From JBILXY01 sp044378055 (GTDB taxonomy: Bacteria > Patescibacteriota > JACMRA01), in assembly GCA_044378055.1 (NCBI GenBank), contig JBILXY010000006.1, positions 1-64,000 of the forward strand: 64,000 nt of DNA, written 5' to 3'. Within the stretch, counting starts at the first letter, position 1. The number at the start of each line of letters is the position of its first letter. Shown one piece after another: positions 8,649 to 16,203 of the stretch. Both the position numbers and the translations under genes were made by a program. Under the pieces are notes generated by a model that had not been told where the DNA came from, ran no database searches, and saw only the letters and a list, made by a program, of their open reading frames with translations.

Positions 8649-9116
8649 ATGTCTAACTACTTAAGCAAAAAAGGATTAAAAGATTTAGAGAAAGAGTTGA
8701 AATCTCTTAACGAAGTCAAAATCCCTCAGATTCTAGATGCAATAAACAAAGCTATTGCAGAAGGTGACCTTTCAGAAAATGCATCATTGGATACAGCCAA
8801 AGACGAGCATGATAAATTGATGGGAAGAAAAAATGAACTGGAAGAAATTCTAGGAAACCATGTTATTATTGAAGAAAAAGATTTAGCCACAAGCAAAATT
8901 GTTAGAATCGGTAGTACTGTAAAAATTCTATTCCTAGAAAACAATAGAACTTTGCTATTAAACATAGTTGGTTCATCTGAAGCTGACGCGTTAGACAACA
9001 AAATTAGTAATGAATCTCCTCTTGCTCAATCTATTATCGGAAAGAGTGCAAACCAAGAAGTTGATTACAAACAAAACAAACAAAACTTCAAAGTTAAAAT
9101 TTTGGAAATAAGTTAA
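8649..9116 (+). CDS. greA: Transcription elongation factor GreA
   Basis: GreA rescues backtracked RNA polymerase by stimulating transcript cleavage. The N-terminal coiled coil contains EGDLSENASLDTAKDE, the acidic-tip motif that enters the polymerase secondary channel. The C-terminal FKBP-like domain shows IVGSSEADALDN and SPLAQSIIGKSANQEVDY. The 155-residue length is normal. It heads a tight run with four ribosomal protein genes, the next ATG lying 14 bases beyond its stop. Confidence 0.93.
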   Translation: MSNYLSKKGLKDLEKELKSLNEVKIPQILDAINKAIAEGDLSENASLDTAKDEHDKLMGRKNELEEILGNHVIIEEKDLATSKIVRIGSTVKILFLENNRTLLLNIVGSSEADALDNKISNESPLAQSIIGKSANQEVDYKQNKQNFKVKILEIS

Positions 9117-9130
9117 TTCACAAGAAATAT

Positions 9131-9574
9131 ATGTCATTAGTTGTACAATCAGGATCAAAACAATACACATTGGAAATTGGTCAAAAATTTTTCGTAGATA
9201 GATTAGAAGCTGAAGTAGATTCAGTTATCGATCTAGATTTAATCTACTCTTTCGGTTTAGACACAGATCTAAAATCTGTTAAAGCCAAAGTTCTTCGCCA
9301 TTTAAAAGGTGAAAAGATTAGAGTTGTTAAATTCAAGTCTAAATCTAACTATCACAGACAGTACGGTCACAGAAGCTATTTAACTGAATTACAAGTTGAA
9401 GGAACTTTTGCTAAAATGGAAAAGCCAGAAAGCACAAAAGTTGAAAAGGATGTAATTAATGCTGAAGTTAAGAAACCAGCTGCTAAAGCAAAAAAAGTAG
9501 AGTCTGTTGATTCTGAAACCAAAACTGAAAAGCCTGTTAAAAAAGCTGCAGCTAAAACACCAAAAACTAAATAG
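9131..9574 (+). CDS. rplU: 50S ribosomal protein L21 with basic C-terminal tail
   Basis: Residues 1-100 match L21: QSGSKQYTLEIGQKFFVDRL at the start, then AKVLRHLKGEKIRVVKFKSKSNYHRQYGHRS, the rRNA-binding Lys/Arg/His-rich segment. The remaining 45 residues are a Lys/Ala/Pro-rich tail typical of disordered extensions. L21 is usually followed by rpmA (L27); here rplQ follows two bases after the stop and L27 is absent. No Shine-Dalgarno is present. Confidence 0.92.
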   Translation: MSLVVQSGSKQYTLEIGQKFFVDRLEAEVDSVIDLDLIYSFGLDTDLKSVKAKVLRHLKGEKIRVVKFKSKSNYHRQYGHRSYLTELQVEGTFAKMEKPESTKVEKDVINAEVKKPAAKAKKVESVDSETKTEKPVKKAAAKTPKTK

Positions 9575-9576
9575 TT

Positions 9577-9942
9577 ATGCGCCATCTTAAAAGTACCAAG
9601 AAATTTAAAAGAACTACCGAAGAAAGAAAAAGACTTTGGACAGATCTAACTGCTGGGTTAATTCAAAGCGGACAAATTATTACCTACACAACCAGGGCTA
9701 AATGGTTCAGACCAAAATTCGACAGAATTGTATCTATGGTTAAAAAAGCTGGAGATAACAAAGAATTAGCTTTCAAATATCTAAGACAGTACTTTTCAGA
9801 ACCAGTAAGCAGAAAAATGCTTGAAGAAGTAGTTCCTAACCTTCAAACCAGAAATTCTGGATACACAAGACAACTTAAACTTGCAGAAAACTTTGAAACA
9901 CACGACAAAAGTGTTGTACAAATTATAACCGATGCTAAATAA
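9577..9942 (+). CDS. rplQ: 50S ribosomal protein L17
   Basis: The 121-residue protein carries the L17 pattern: RHLKSTKKFKRTTEERKRLW, then LTAGLIQSGQIITYTTRAK, and a C-terminus matching the family ending RxxGYTR. L17 lines the exit-tunnel region of the large subunit. It starts two bases after the rplU stop, so translation is probably coupled. In most bacteria rplQ follows rpoA; here it sits between rplU and rplM. Confidence 0.93.
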   Translation: MRHLKSTKKFKRTTEERKRLWTDLTAGLIQSGQIITYTTRAKWFRPKFDRIVSMVKKAGDNKELAFKYLRQYFSEPVSRKMLEEVVPNLQTRNSGYTRQLKLAENFETHDKSVVQIITDAK

Positions 9943-9950
9943 ATAATATT

Positions 9951-10403
9951 ATGTCACAAGCTTTATTAAATAAAACTAAAACAACTAGACCAACTAAAAC
10001 TGGATTACAAAGACAGTGGTATATTCTAGATGCTGCTAATGAACCATTAGGAAGATTAGCCACCAAAGCTGCTAACTTTCTTACAGGAAAAAACAGAGCA
10101 GACTATGCTTCTGATGTAGATATGGGTGGAATGGTAGTTGTAATAAACTCTGATAAAATTGTTCTTACAGGTCAAAAAGCTTTAAAGAAAAACTATTTCA
10201 GACACAGTGGAAGAATTGGTAGTTTAAAAATTACTTCTTTCCCTGAACAAATGGCTAAAGATTCTTCAGTACCTATTTACAAAGCTATTAACGGAATGTT
10301 ACCAAAGAACAGACACCAAGATTTAAGAATTAATAACAGATTATTCATTTTCAAAGAAGGACACAACTTTACCAACAACGAACAAATGATTGTTTCTAAC
10401 TAA
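9951..10403 (+). CDS. rplM: 50S ribosomal protein L13
   Basis: The 150 residues match L13: QRQWYILDAANEPLGRLATK, then FLTGKNRADYASDVDMGG, VVINSDKIVLTGQKALKKNYF with the HSGRIGSLK loop, and NGMLPKNRH. L13 is an early large-subunit assembly protein. Its usual partner rpsI (S9) is not next to it; rpsL follows instead after 19 bases. Confidence 0.94.
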   Translation: MSQALLNKTKTTRPTKTGLQRQWYILDAANEPLGRLATKAANFLTGKNRADYASDVDMGGMVVVINSDKIVLTGQKALKKNYFRHSGRIGSLKITSFPEQMAKDSSVPIYKAINGMLPKNRHQDLRINNRLFIFKEGHNFTNNEQMIVSN

Positions 10404-10422
10404 TAACTAAATATAAAATTTC

Positions 10423-10839
10423 ATGCCTACAATCAATCAATTAATTCGTAATCCAAGAGTTAAACAAACCACCAAAACCAAGTCTCCAGCAATGGCAATT
10501 TCTTGGAACAACAACACCAACAAAGTTGTAAAAGGAACTGCACCTTTCAAAAGAGGAGTTTGTACCAAAGTTTACACAGTTACACCTAAAAAACCAAACT
10601 CGGCTGTTAGAAAAGTAGCCAAGGTAAAACTATCCAACAAAATGGAAGTTATCGCCTACATTCCTGGTATTGGTCACAACTTACAAGAACATAGCGTTGT
10701 GCTAATTCGTGGAGGAAGAGTAAAAGATTTACCAGGTGTAAGATACCACATAGTTAGAGGTAAATTGGATACTGCAGGAGTACAAAAGAGAATGGGAAGC
10801 AGAAGTAAATACGGAGCTAAGAAACCAAAATCAAAATAA
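10423..10839 (+). CDS. rpsL: 30S ribosomal protein S12
   Basis: S12 sits in the decoding centre and controls accuracy; it is the classical streptomycin-resistance target. The family motifs are all visible: PTINQLIRNPR, KRGVCTKVYTVTPKKPNSAVRKVAKVKLSN, then AYIPGIGHNLQEHSVVLIRGGRVKDLPGVRYH and RSKYGAKKPK at the end. PKKPNSA and PGVRY hold the usual conserved lysines and no resistance-type substitution is evident. rpsG, its usual partner, is 48 kb away. The last 36 bases and the terminator are duplicated behind the next gene. Confidence 0.95.
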   Translation: MPTINQLIRNPRVKQTTKTKSPAMAISWNNNTNKVVKGTAPFKRGVCTKVYTVTPKKPNSAVRKVAKVKLSNKMEVIAYIPGIGHNLQEHSVVLIRGGRVKDLPGVRYHIVRGKLDTAGVQKRMGSRSKYGAKKPKSK

Positions 10840-10892
10840 GCTAACATCATCAAAATATAATATTTCCTCCTTAATTGGAGGATTTTAAAATT
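10804..10892 (+). repeat. Left copy of the 89-base rpsL-tail repeat
   Basis: This stretch covers the last 36 bases of rpsL plus its terminator hairpin. An 89-base copy with five mismatches (84 of 89 identical) lies at 11457-11545, downstream of the acetyltransferase gene and in the same orientation. Confidence 0.9.
10865..10885 (+). terminator. Rho-independent terminator of the greA-rpsL operon
   Basis: TCCTCC and GGAGGA pair around TTAATT, followed by TTTTAAAA. In the duplicated copy near 11519-11536 one stem base is changed (CCTCA for CCTCC), which weakens the hairpin. Confidence 0.7.
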
Positions 10893-10911
10893 CTAATTTC
10901 ATATACAATTT

Positions 10912-11454
10912 ATGTCAGAAAAATTTCAACTAGAAAGAGCAAACACAAATGATATTCCACTTCTTAAAAACCTGGTTGCAGAATATTGGAGAGAGATTGA
11001 AGTAAATTTCAGACCACCTGAGCTTAAAAAAATAACTCTTGTAAATTTAGAATCTAGCTTGCGTTTTAATTACCCTAATTACGAAACTGAATTCATTATT
11101 AACAAAACAGACTTTGTTTATTTAGCTAATTTAGGTAACCATAATGTTGGATTTATGTCTTATAGGATTAATAAAGAATCAAATGAACTTTTTATTTATG
11201 ATTTAATGGTTAAAAAAGAATTTTCTGGAAAGGGATTTGGTTCTAAATTAATTGAGTTTGCAATAAACGAAGCTAAAAATGAAAATATATCTAAAATAGG
11301 TTTGTGGGCGGATGATATAAATACTAAAGCCAAGGGTTTGTATCAAAAATACAATTTTGTTTTCCAAGATAATTCTAAACTGCAGTGGTATAATGAAAAA
11401 GGAGAAGTTATTCTTGAAACTACTAGCGAATATATGACAAAAACTGATGTTTAA
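10912..11454 (+). CDS. GNAT-family N-acetyltransferase
   Basis: The 180-residue protein is a single GNAT domain. The acetyl-CoA motif A runs from DLMVKKEFSGKGFGSKLIEF (around residues 98-117), with the pyrophosphate-binding Gly-rich Q/R-x-x-G-x-G/A variant SGKGFG, and the C-terminal half contains YQKYNFV. The substrate is unknown: candidates are a protein N-terminus (RimI-like) or a small molecule such as an aminoglycoside. The gene lies between two copies of the rpsL tail, which marks it as an insertion or as the product of recombination. The location beside the S12 gene is suggestive but proves no functional link. Confidence 0.8.
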   Translation: MSEKFQLERANTNDIPLLKNLVAEYWREIEVNFRPPELKKITLVNLESSLRFNYPNYETEFIINKTDFVYLANLGNHNVGFMSYRINKESNELFIYDLMVKKEFSGKGFGSKLIEFAINEAKNENISKIGLWADDINTKAKGLYQKYNFVFQDNSKLQWYNEKGEVILETTSEYMTKTDV

Positions 11455-11456
11455 GG

Positions 11457-11545
11457 AGTAGATACGGAGCTAAGAAACCAAAATCCAAATTAGCTAACAA
11501 CATCAAAATATAATATTTCCTCATTAATTGGAGGATTTTAAAATT
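11457..11545 (+). repeat. Right copy of the rpsL-tail repeat
   Basis: It starts two bases after the acetyltransferase stop. It would still encode the S12 C-terminal residues RYGAKKPKSK, but the stop codon has become TTA, so it is non-functional drift. It overlaps the last bases of the minus-strand gene ending at 11538. Confidence 0.9.
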
Positions 11546-12209
11546 TTGGAGTTAAATTTAAATCTTTTTGTATTTTCTTAATCTCTTCTTCATAAGCTTT
11601 TTCTTTGGCTGGCTGAATTATTTTTTCAATATCTTCTTTTTTAATTATACAATCAGCTGGTGTTGATAGTTTATAGCACCTCTCGATTAACTTATTATCA
11701 GAATAAAATGAATACCATAAACCAGTACACATTAATGCAACACATATTAAATAAAACAAAAGTATAGACCAAGAAAATTTTTCACCAATAAATTTTCGTG
11801 AAAAAACAAAGAATGTCGCTAAAACCATTAAAATTAGACCACCTGAAATAAACAATATGCTAATTAGCTGATTAAATTCCTTTACAGTCGCGAATGCCTG
11901 AAAACTGACAGAAACAAATGTAAACAAACCAATAAATAATCCAATCGTTTCAATAACCTTGTTCTGCTCTTTATCTATTCTATTTGTTGATTTTTCTAAT
12001 TCAACTATTCTAGGAACAAGTGCATCAATCTGAGGTTGTAATTGTACATTAATTGCAGTTTCAATTCCTTGAGAACTGGAAATATCATTTGTTCTAACAG
12101 AACCAAGTGTACTAGATTTACTTCTTGATCGGCTAATTATTGGATTTGAGGTTGCATCATGTTTTGGCTGATTTAACAGTTCATTATTTTCAATGTTAGA
12201 AAGAGCCAT
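11538..12209 (-). CDS. Membrane protein with predicted coiled coil, unknown
   Basis: The 223-residue product has a polar Ser/Asn-rich N-terminus, a helical stretch at about 55-88 (PQIDALVPRIVELEKSTNRI) that may form a coiled coil, then three hydrophobic helices between about 88 and 168, and a charged helical C-terminus. I recognise no family. It follows the frameshifted gene by 12 bases and is probably the last gene of the J-domain operon. Its stop lies inside the rpsL-tail repeat. Confidence 0.65.
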   Translation of the reverse strand: MALSNIENNELLNQPKHDATSNPIISRSRSKSSTLGSVRTNDISSSQGIETAINVQLQPQIDALVPRIVELEKSTNRIDKEQNKVIETIGLFIGLFTFVSVSFQAFATVKEFNQLISILFISGGLILMVLATFFVFSRKFIGEKFSWSILLFYLICVALMCTGLWYSFYSDNKLIERCYKLSTPADCIIKKEDIEKIIQPAKEKAYEEEIKKIQKDLNLTPKF

Positions 12210-12221
12210 ATCTAATTATTG

Positions 12222-12954
12222 CTAAATACCGATTTCCTTAAATTTAGAATCAGAATTAAGCGCACTTTTAATTTTAGATATATTTTGAATAACTAAATTT
12301 AATTTGAGTGGATTTTGACTAAAAAGTGTGTGGCTATTTATATCCTCTGTGAACTCAACACTAAATATACTATTGCTAATACTGATGCTGATTGTATTTT
12401 TGTTGTCCTGTGTTTGGTTTACCACAGATACTATATCAGCAATGAAATCAAATATGTGTGCATATTCTTTATTGTCTATGATTTTTCTATCCTGAATATG
12501 ATAACTAAATCCTTCAGTTGTTTTATCTACATCTTGTTTAGTCAGACTTGCAATTTTATTCTGGATGAAGCTTTGGTATTCGGTTTTATCTTTATAATCA
12601 ATACGAAGGCTTTTGAAGAATCCAAAACGATTAATACTAATGTTATTAAATAATTTTAGTTTAAGAATTTCATCAATAGTATCTTCAATTGAATCATTAA
12701 AATCATCAGTAACAAAAAAAATCTATTCTAGTAATTTTAATTTCTAATCTAAGAAAATTTGAAAAGACAATTTCGCAATAAGAACTATCAGCATCTTGTG
12801 GAGTAACTAATTTTGTTATATTTATTTCATCCTTATTCAAACTTACAATTTTTTTTGAAGCTTCAAACAAGTTAGTATAAATATCATTGAATTCAAACTT
12901 TGTAGCTTTATCTAAATAAAATGCAATTAAAGTATTTTTAGCTGTGTTTGTCAT
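12222..12954 (-). pseudogene. Unknown protein gene interrupted by a one-base frameshift at an A8 run
   Basis: Two reading frames, 12706-12954 and the one ending at 12222, join into one continuous product of about 244 residues if one base is removed from the run of eight A at 12714-12721 (T8 on the coding strand). Without that change translation ends as DFFCY; with it the protein continues as DFFVTDDFND through to KFKEIGI with no further stop. The whole is acidic and mixed alpha/beta in character, and I recognise no family. Causes could be a sequencing error, a recent mutation, a phase-variable tract or slippage-based recoding. It lies between the J-domain gene (13 bases upstream) and the membrane protein gene (12 bases downstream). 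Confidence 0.7.
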
Positions 12955-12967
12955 AAGTAATATTTAT

Positions 12968-13618
12968 TTATACCTTCCCCTTCCCTATCTTTTCTTTTAA
13001 CCCATTTAGACCCTCTCCATAAGTACCTAGCATTTGTTTGAAGAAATTGGTGTCTAGTTGGTTATTTAATTCTGAATAGTATTGAATTTTTTGATTGTAT
13101 TGATTCCAAAATTCTTGACTGCTCATTCTTGGCATGAAAAAGAATATCCTTCGCCAGAAAGTTTCTCCGTTTAGTTGCTTTTCTAATTTTTCAATATCGG
13201 TTTTTACTGAATTCTGGAGATTGGCTTTTTCATTGTTAAAACCATTAACCAAATCTTTCACTTGATCCTGCAAATTAGTTAAAATAGTCTGTTGATCGGC
13301 TATAGATTTTTCGTAGACTTGAAGTTGATTTTGAAGGTTTACTGTATCTTTATGGTATTTAGAAAGCAACTCATCTTTATTGAGTTCAGCAAGTTCTGAA
13401 GTTACAATTACTGCTTCACCAGCCTTTGGTGATATTTTTTCGCGTTCATTTTTTAGAACAACAAAAGCCTTTCTTAAACTTACAAATTCGGTGTTAGACC
13501 CACCCTGATCTGGGTGTTTTTCTTTGGCTAGTCGCCTGTAAATTGCCTTTAGTTCTGGCAAAGTTACATCTTCAATTTTTTCTAAACCAAAGTATATCAG
13601 GGCGGCCTGCAGATCCAT
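12968..13618 (-). CDS. J-domain protein with coiled coil
   Basis: Residues 1-65 form a J domain with the essential HPD motif in EKHPDQGGSN, so the protein should stimulate an Hsp70 (DnaK) ATPase. Residues about 75-150 are Glu/Lys/Gln-rich and likely coiled coil. The C-terminal part is helical with a Trp/Phe-rich segment. No Gly/Phe region, zinc domain or DnaJ C-terminal domain is present, so this is a specialised co-chaperone, not DnaJ itself. The promoter TTGACA-16-TAAGCT ends six bases before the ATG. It heads an operon with the frameshifted gene and a membrane protein. Confidence 0.8.
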   Translation of the reverse strand: MDLQAALIYFGLEKIEDVTLPELKAIYRRLAKEKHPDQGGSNTEFVSLRKAFVVLKNEREKISPKAGEAVIVTSELAELNKDELLSKYHKDTVNLQNQLQVYEKSIADQQTILTNLQDQVKDLVNGFNNEKANLQNSVKTDIEKLEKQLNGETFWRRIFFFMPRMSSQEFWNQYNQKIQYYSELNNQLDTNFFKQMLGTYGEGLNGLKEKIGKGKV

Positions 13619-13751
13619 ATTCTCAGCTTATCCTAGCCACCTCTTTTGTCAAGCCCTGCTGAAATTCTGGGTGGGAAAGTGCATTTTATTAATCTAACTA
13701 GGCATACAATGTTTGAGTAAGATTATTGAAAACGCGAATTTTACAAAAAAA

Positions 13752-13809
13752 CACCCCGTCAAATTCTGCGAATTTGCCACCCCTCAAGAGGGGAATTTTT
13801 AGTTTAGCA
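13752..13809 (+). repeat. Intergenic repeat R2, copy 1
   Basis: CACCCCGTC at 13752 is followed by an AT-rich hairpin (AAATTC/GAATTT) and then a 32-base block at 13778-13809 containing the palindrome CCCCTCAAGAGGGG and ending in TTTAGCA. The block recurs identically at 36024-36055. The 13619-13848 gap contains nothing else I can support. Confidence 0.8.
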
Positions 13810-13848
13810 TAAGATACTAAATCATTTTAGTTAATAAGAATCTATTAC

Positions 13849-14232
13849 TCAGAACTTTCTTATGAATCCGGCTTTGTTTTTGGCGTATTCTTCATTAAGA
13901 AAACAAACATCAGGTTTTACCCTGCTAGCCGATTTTGTTTCAGGAAGATAGTATAGTTTTTGACCATCGGTTAACCTACCCTTAATGGGATAATTTTCTG
14001 GGCAGACTGGTTCGCTGCCGGTTTTGATCCAAAATATTTCTGGAATTTCTTTACCAATTAAAGTTTCTGGTAAATTTGGAGAGTTGCTGTCAGTTTTCTT
14101 GTTATCTGAATTTGCGATGTTGGAAGTTTTAGAATCGGTAGGTTTATATTTTTGGCCAAGATAAAAGCCAAAGCCAAATAAAATAATAGCAAGGAATATA
14201 AAACCAACTTTTTCAAGTAGTTTATTGTTCAT
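13849..14232 (-). CDS. Membrane-anchored sunset-domain protein
   Basis: The 127-residue product has one N-terminal transmembrane helix (about 8-26), a Ser/Asn/Lys linker, and a C-terminal module with PVCPENYPIKG and YYLPETKSASRVKPDVCF. This module matches the small sunset domain often found behind nuclease domains or alone on secreted proteins; the two Cys probably form a disulphide. It lies 14 bases after rpmB. The stop is TGA, showing that TGA is not reassigned here. Confidence 0.7.
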   Translation of the reverse strand: MNNKLLEKVGFIFLAIILFGFGFYLGQKYKPTDSKTSNIANSDNKKTDSNSPNLPETLIGKEIPEIFWIKTGSEPVCPENYPIKGRLTDGQKLYYLPETKSASRVKPDVCFLNEEYAKNKAGFIRKF

Positions 14233-14235
14233 GAT

Positions 14236-14250
14236 GTAGTTTGAAACTAC
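14236..14250. other. Perfect short inverted repeat over the rpmB stop
   Basis: GTAGTTT and AAACTAC flank one central base. It overlaps the rpmB stop codon and lies just before the next start, so it could be a weak hairpin between two cotranscribed genes or a protein site. Confidence 0.4.
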
Positions 14251-14423
14251 CCAATTTTCTTCTTCAAAGTTCTAAGAGCTCTGGTTGAAATTTTAATTCT
14301 TTTGTTCCCAATCTTAATTCTTTGCAAATTAGCGCGTACTTTGGTTATAGTAGACTGCATTGATTTGCTTCTTTTGTGAACTTTCATGTAGGTAACTCCG
14401 GTAATGGCACAAGTAGCAGGCAT
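14247..14423 (-). CDS. rpmB: 50S ribosomal protein L28
   Basis: The 58-residue protein starts MPATCAITGVTYMK, with the L28 pattern Cys-x-(I/L)-T-G, and ends RIKISTRALRTLKKKIG, matching the family ending in which Ser, Ala-Leu-Arg and Thr are conserved. RANLQRIKIGNKR covers the strand that contacts 23S rRNA. L28 binds near the E site of the large subunit. A likely promoter is TTGACA (14475 to 14470), 18 bases, CATTAT. A short-ORF cut-off would miss this gene. The sunset-domain gene follows. Confidence 0.85.
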   Translation of the reverse strand: MPATCAITGVTYMKVHKRSKSMQSTITKVRANLQRIKIGNKRIKISTRALRTLKKKIG

Positions 14424-14466
14424 AGTATGATCTCAGGTAAGTTATATAATGCTTATTTTAGGTGTT

Positions 14467-15489
14467 TTATGTCAAGTAATTTTTCATTTTACCATTCAGC
14501 CAATCATTAATTTCATTTAAATTTGATAAATTCATAGCCTCCGATCGCATTTGGCTTGCCCCAGCAAACCCATGAATATATATTTTAAAATATTTCTTAA
14601 GAACAGCAACTGGTTTAGCCTCTCCCCAGGTTTCTTCCCATAACTTAAGGTGATATTTCATTAATTCTAAACGCTGCAAAACGGATACTTCCTGACTTAT
14701 ACCCACATTAGTTAGTTTATCATCGACAATTTCATAATTTGGGTTAAAAAGCCATGGATTTTGAAAAATACCTCTGCCAAACATTATTCCATCCACCCCA
14801 GTTTCTTTTATTATTTCATTACCTTCCTTTATCGATAGTACACTCCCGTTCCCAAGCAAAACAGGAGCTTTTGTTAAATCTGGATATATCTTTGATCTTA
14901 GCTGAACAACTTTTTTAACTTCAACCCAATGTGGAGCTGGTTCAGAAAGTTCTTTAACCGTTCTGGCGTGGATTGTAATTGCGTCGATTGGTTGTTGCAG
15001 AAGAAAACTAAACCATTCTTCAGTTTGAATTTTGGAAAAGCCAATTCTGGTTTTAACACTTACTGGGAAATTAGGCCCTACTGCTTCCCTAACCGACTTT
15101 AGAATTTCAAAAGCTAGTGGCTGGTTATTAATTAATGCCGAACATGCCCCTTGTTTAATGATTTTAGGAACAGGACAGCCCATATTTATGTCAATTCCTG
15201 CAAAACCCATTTCCTTAATTAACTTAGCAGTTTTAAAATAATCATCAGGCGTAATTCCCCATACTTGAGCTATAAGTGGTTGTTCTAATTTGGAGTATTT
15301 AAGCCGATGAATAACAGCTTTTTGCCCAGCAGACTGCATTCCTTCACAGTTAGTAAATTCAGTAAACATAACAGATGGACGACCACAAGACATTATAACT
15401 TGCCTGAAAACAGTGTCGGTAACATCTTCCATAGGCGCCAAAGCCCAGATTGGCCCATTAAAACTTTTCCAAAAACTCTGTGTTTCCAT
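14467..15489 (-). CDS. dusB: tRNA-dihydrouridine synthase
   Basis: This FMN enzyme reduces uridines in the tRNA D-loop. APMEDVTDTVFR is the N-terminal FMN motif, NMGCPVPKIIKQGACSAL contains the catalytic Cys, VKTRIGF and ITIHARTVKEL follow, and GIMFGRGIFQNPWLF ends the barrel. The length of 340 residues is normal; the subgroup (DusB-like) is a guess. The upstream sequence gives TTGACC-17-CTGATT, a weak -10, five bases before the ATG. Confidence 0.9.
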   Translation of the reverse strand: METQSFWKSFNGPIWALAPMEDVTDTVFRQVIMSCGRPSVMFTEFTNCEGMQSAGQKAVIHRLKYSKLEQPLIAQVWGITPDDYFKTAKLIKEMGFAGIDINMGCPVPKIIKQGACSALINNQPLAFEILKSVREAVGPNFPVSVKTRIGFSKIQTEEWFSFLLQQPIDAITIHARTVKELSEPAPHWVEVKKVVQLRSKIYPDLTKAPVLLGNGSVLSIKEGNEIIKETGVDGIMFGRGIFQNPWLFNPNYEIVDDKLTNVGISQEVSVLQRLELMKYHLKLWEETWGEAKPVAVLKKYFKIYIHGFAGASQMRSEAMNLSNLNEINDWLNGKMKNYLT

Positions 15490-15568
15490 AATTAAATCAG
15501 TTACATTTCCTGCATTTGGTCAAAGGCGAGTAATCAATCAGCGAGTGTGTCGTCCAGAAATATGGTTG

Positions 15569-15590
15569 GAGACTAGGAGTCTCAGCTACG
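15569..15590 (-). repeat. REP-like GTAG-tagged palindrome
   Basis: GAGACT (15569-15574) and AGTCTC (15578-15583) pair around AGG, followed by AGCTACG, the complement of the CGTAG tag. Its stem differs from that of the neighbouring element. Confidence 0.6.
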
Positions 15591-15607
15591 CTATCATACT
15601 TACTTTT

Positions 15608-15631
15608 GACGATCCGCGATCGTCGCTACGG
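15608..15631 (-). repeat. REP-like GTAG-tagged palindrome
   Basis: GACGATC (15608-15614) and GATCGTC (15618-15624) pair around CGC, followed by GCTACGG. It has the same orientation as the element 18 bases to its left. The 15490-15718 gap contains only these two elements and the dusB promoter. Confidence 0.65.
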
Positions 15632-15718
15632 TGTCTTTTGAATTTATTTCAGGATCCAAAGCCATATACTCAAAAAAAACTCTGATGTGACACGAATCTG
15701 TTTAATTAAAAATACCAA

Positions 15719-15946
15719 TTAACCCAATTTATATCCTGCTTTGTCTTCGAAAACATCAAAGATTAAGTTTAATAAATCAAAAATTGTTCCAATTCCAAGT
15801 AAACCTCCTGTAACTAGAAAGATAATACCGGATAAAACATGACCGGTGTAAATTCTATGAAGGCCTGCCACACCGATAAAGCCAATCAGGCAGAGTAGAA
15901 TTGTTGTTGATTTAGACTTTTTTATGTAGCTGTTGATGTTATTCAT
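15719..15946 (-). CDS. TM2-domain protein
   Basis: The 75-residue product has two transmembrane helices joined by a short turn, with GLHRIYTGHVLSGIIFLVTGG matching the TM2 domain (GxHRFYxGx then GxxGIGxxxD). The function of bacterial TM2 proteins is unclear. It is a tandem paralogue of 15958-16185, with 11 bases between the genes, and is probably cotranscribed with the phosphohexomutase gene. Confidence 0.75.
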   Translation of the reverse strand: MNNINSYIKKSKSTTILLCLIGFIGVAGLHRIYTGHVLSGIIFLVTGGLLGIGTIFDLLNLIFDVFEDKAGYKLG

Positions 15947-15957
15947 ATTTTATTCTT

Positions 15958-16185
15958 TTACGTGATTTTCTTTCCATTTACATCTGAATAATCTCCTGAA
16001 ATTATTATAATTAAATCGATTAAAGTTCCTATTCCAAAGAATCCACCAGTAATTAAATATAGAATACCTAAGAAAATGTGGCCGGTGTAAAATCTGTGTA
16101 AGCCGGCAAGGCCCACAAAGCCGATAAGACAGAGCACTAAGACAATATCTTTTTTATTATATGTAACGGTATTTGGTTGGTTCAT
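15958..16185 (-). CDS. TM2-domain protein
   Basis: The 75 residues include GLAGLHRFYTGH and GGFFGIGTLIDL, the complete TM2 signature. It shares length and layout with the next gene and is a tandem duplicate that has diverged mainly at the N- and C-termini. It begins 18 bases after the phosphohexomutase stop. Confidence 0.78.
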   Translation of the reverse strand: MNQPNTVTYNKKDIVLVLCLIGFVGLAGLHRFYTGHIFLGILYLITGGFFGIGTLIDLIIIISGDYSDVNGKKIT

Positions 16186-16203
16186 ATTTTGGTTTTATAA
16201 GAA

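Noticed and set aside
12315..12653. Plus-strand ORF of 112 codons
   Set aside because: It is antisense to the frameshifted gene 12222-12954, whose reading frame continues through the whole segment.
13849..13851. Recoded UGA, as in Gracilibacteria or Absconditabacteria
   Set aside because: TGA ends the sunset-domain gene right after its conserved C-terminus, and other genes show no in-frame TGA, so the standard bacterial code fits.
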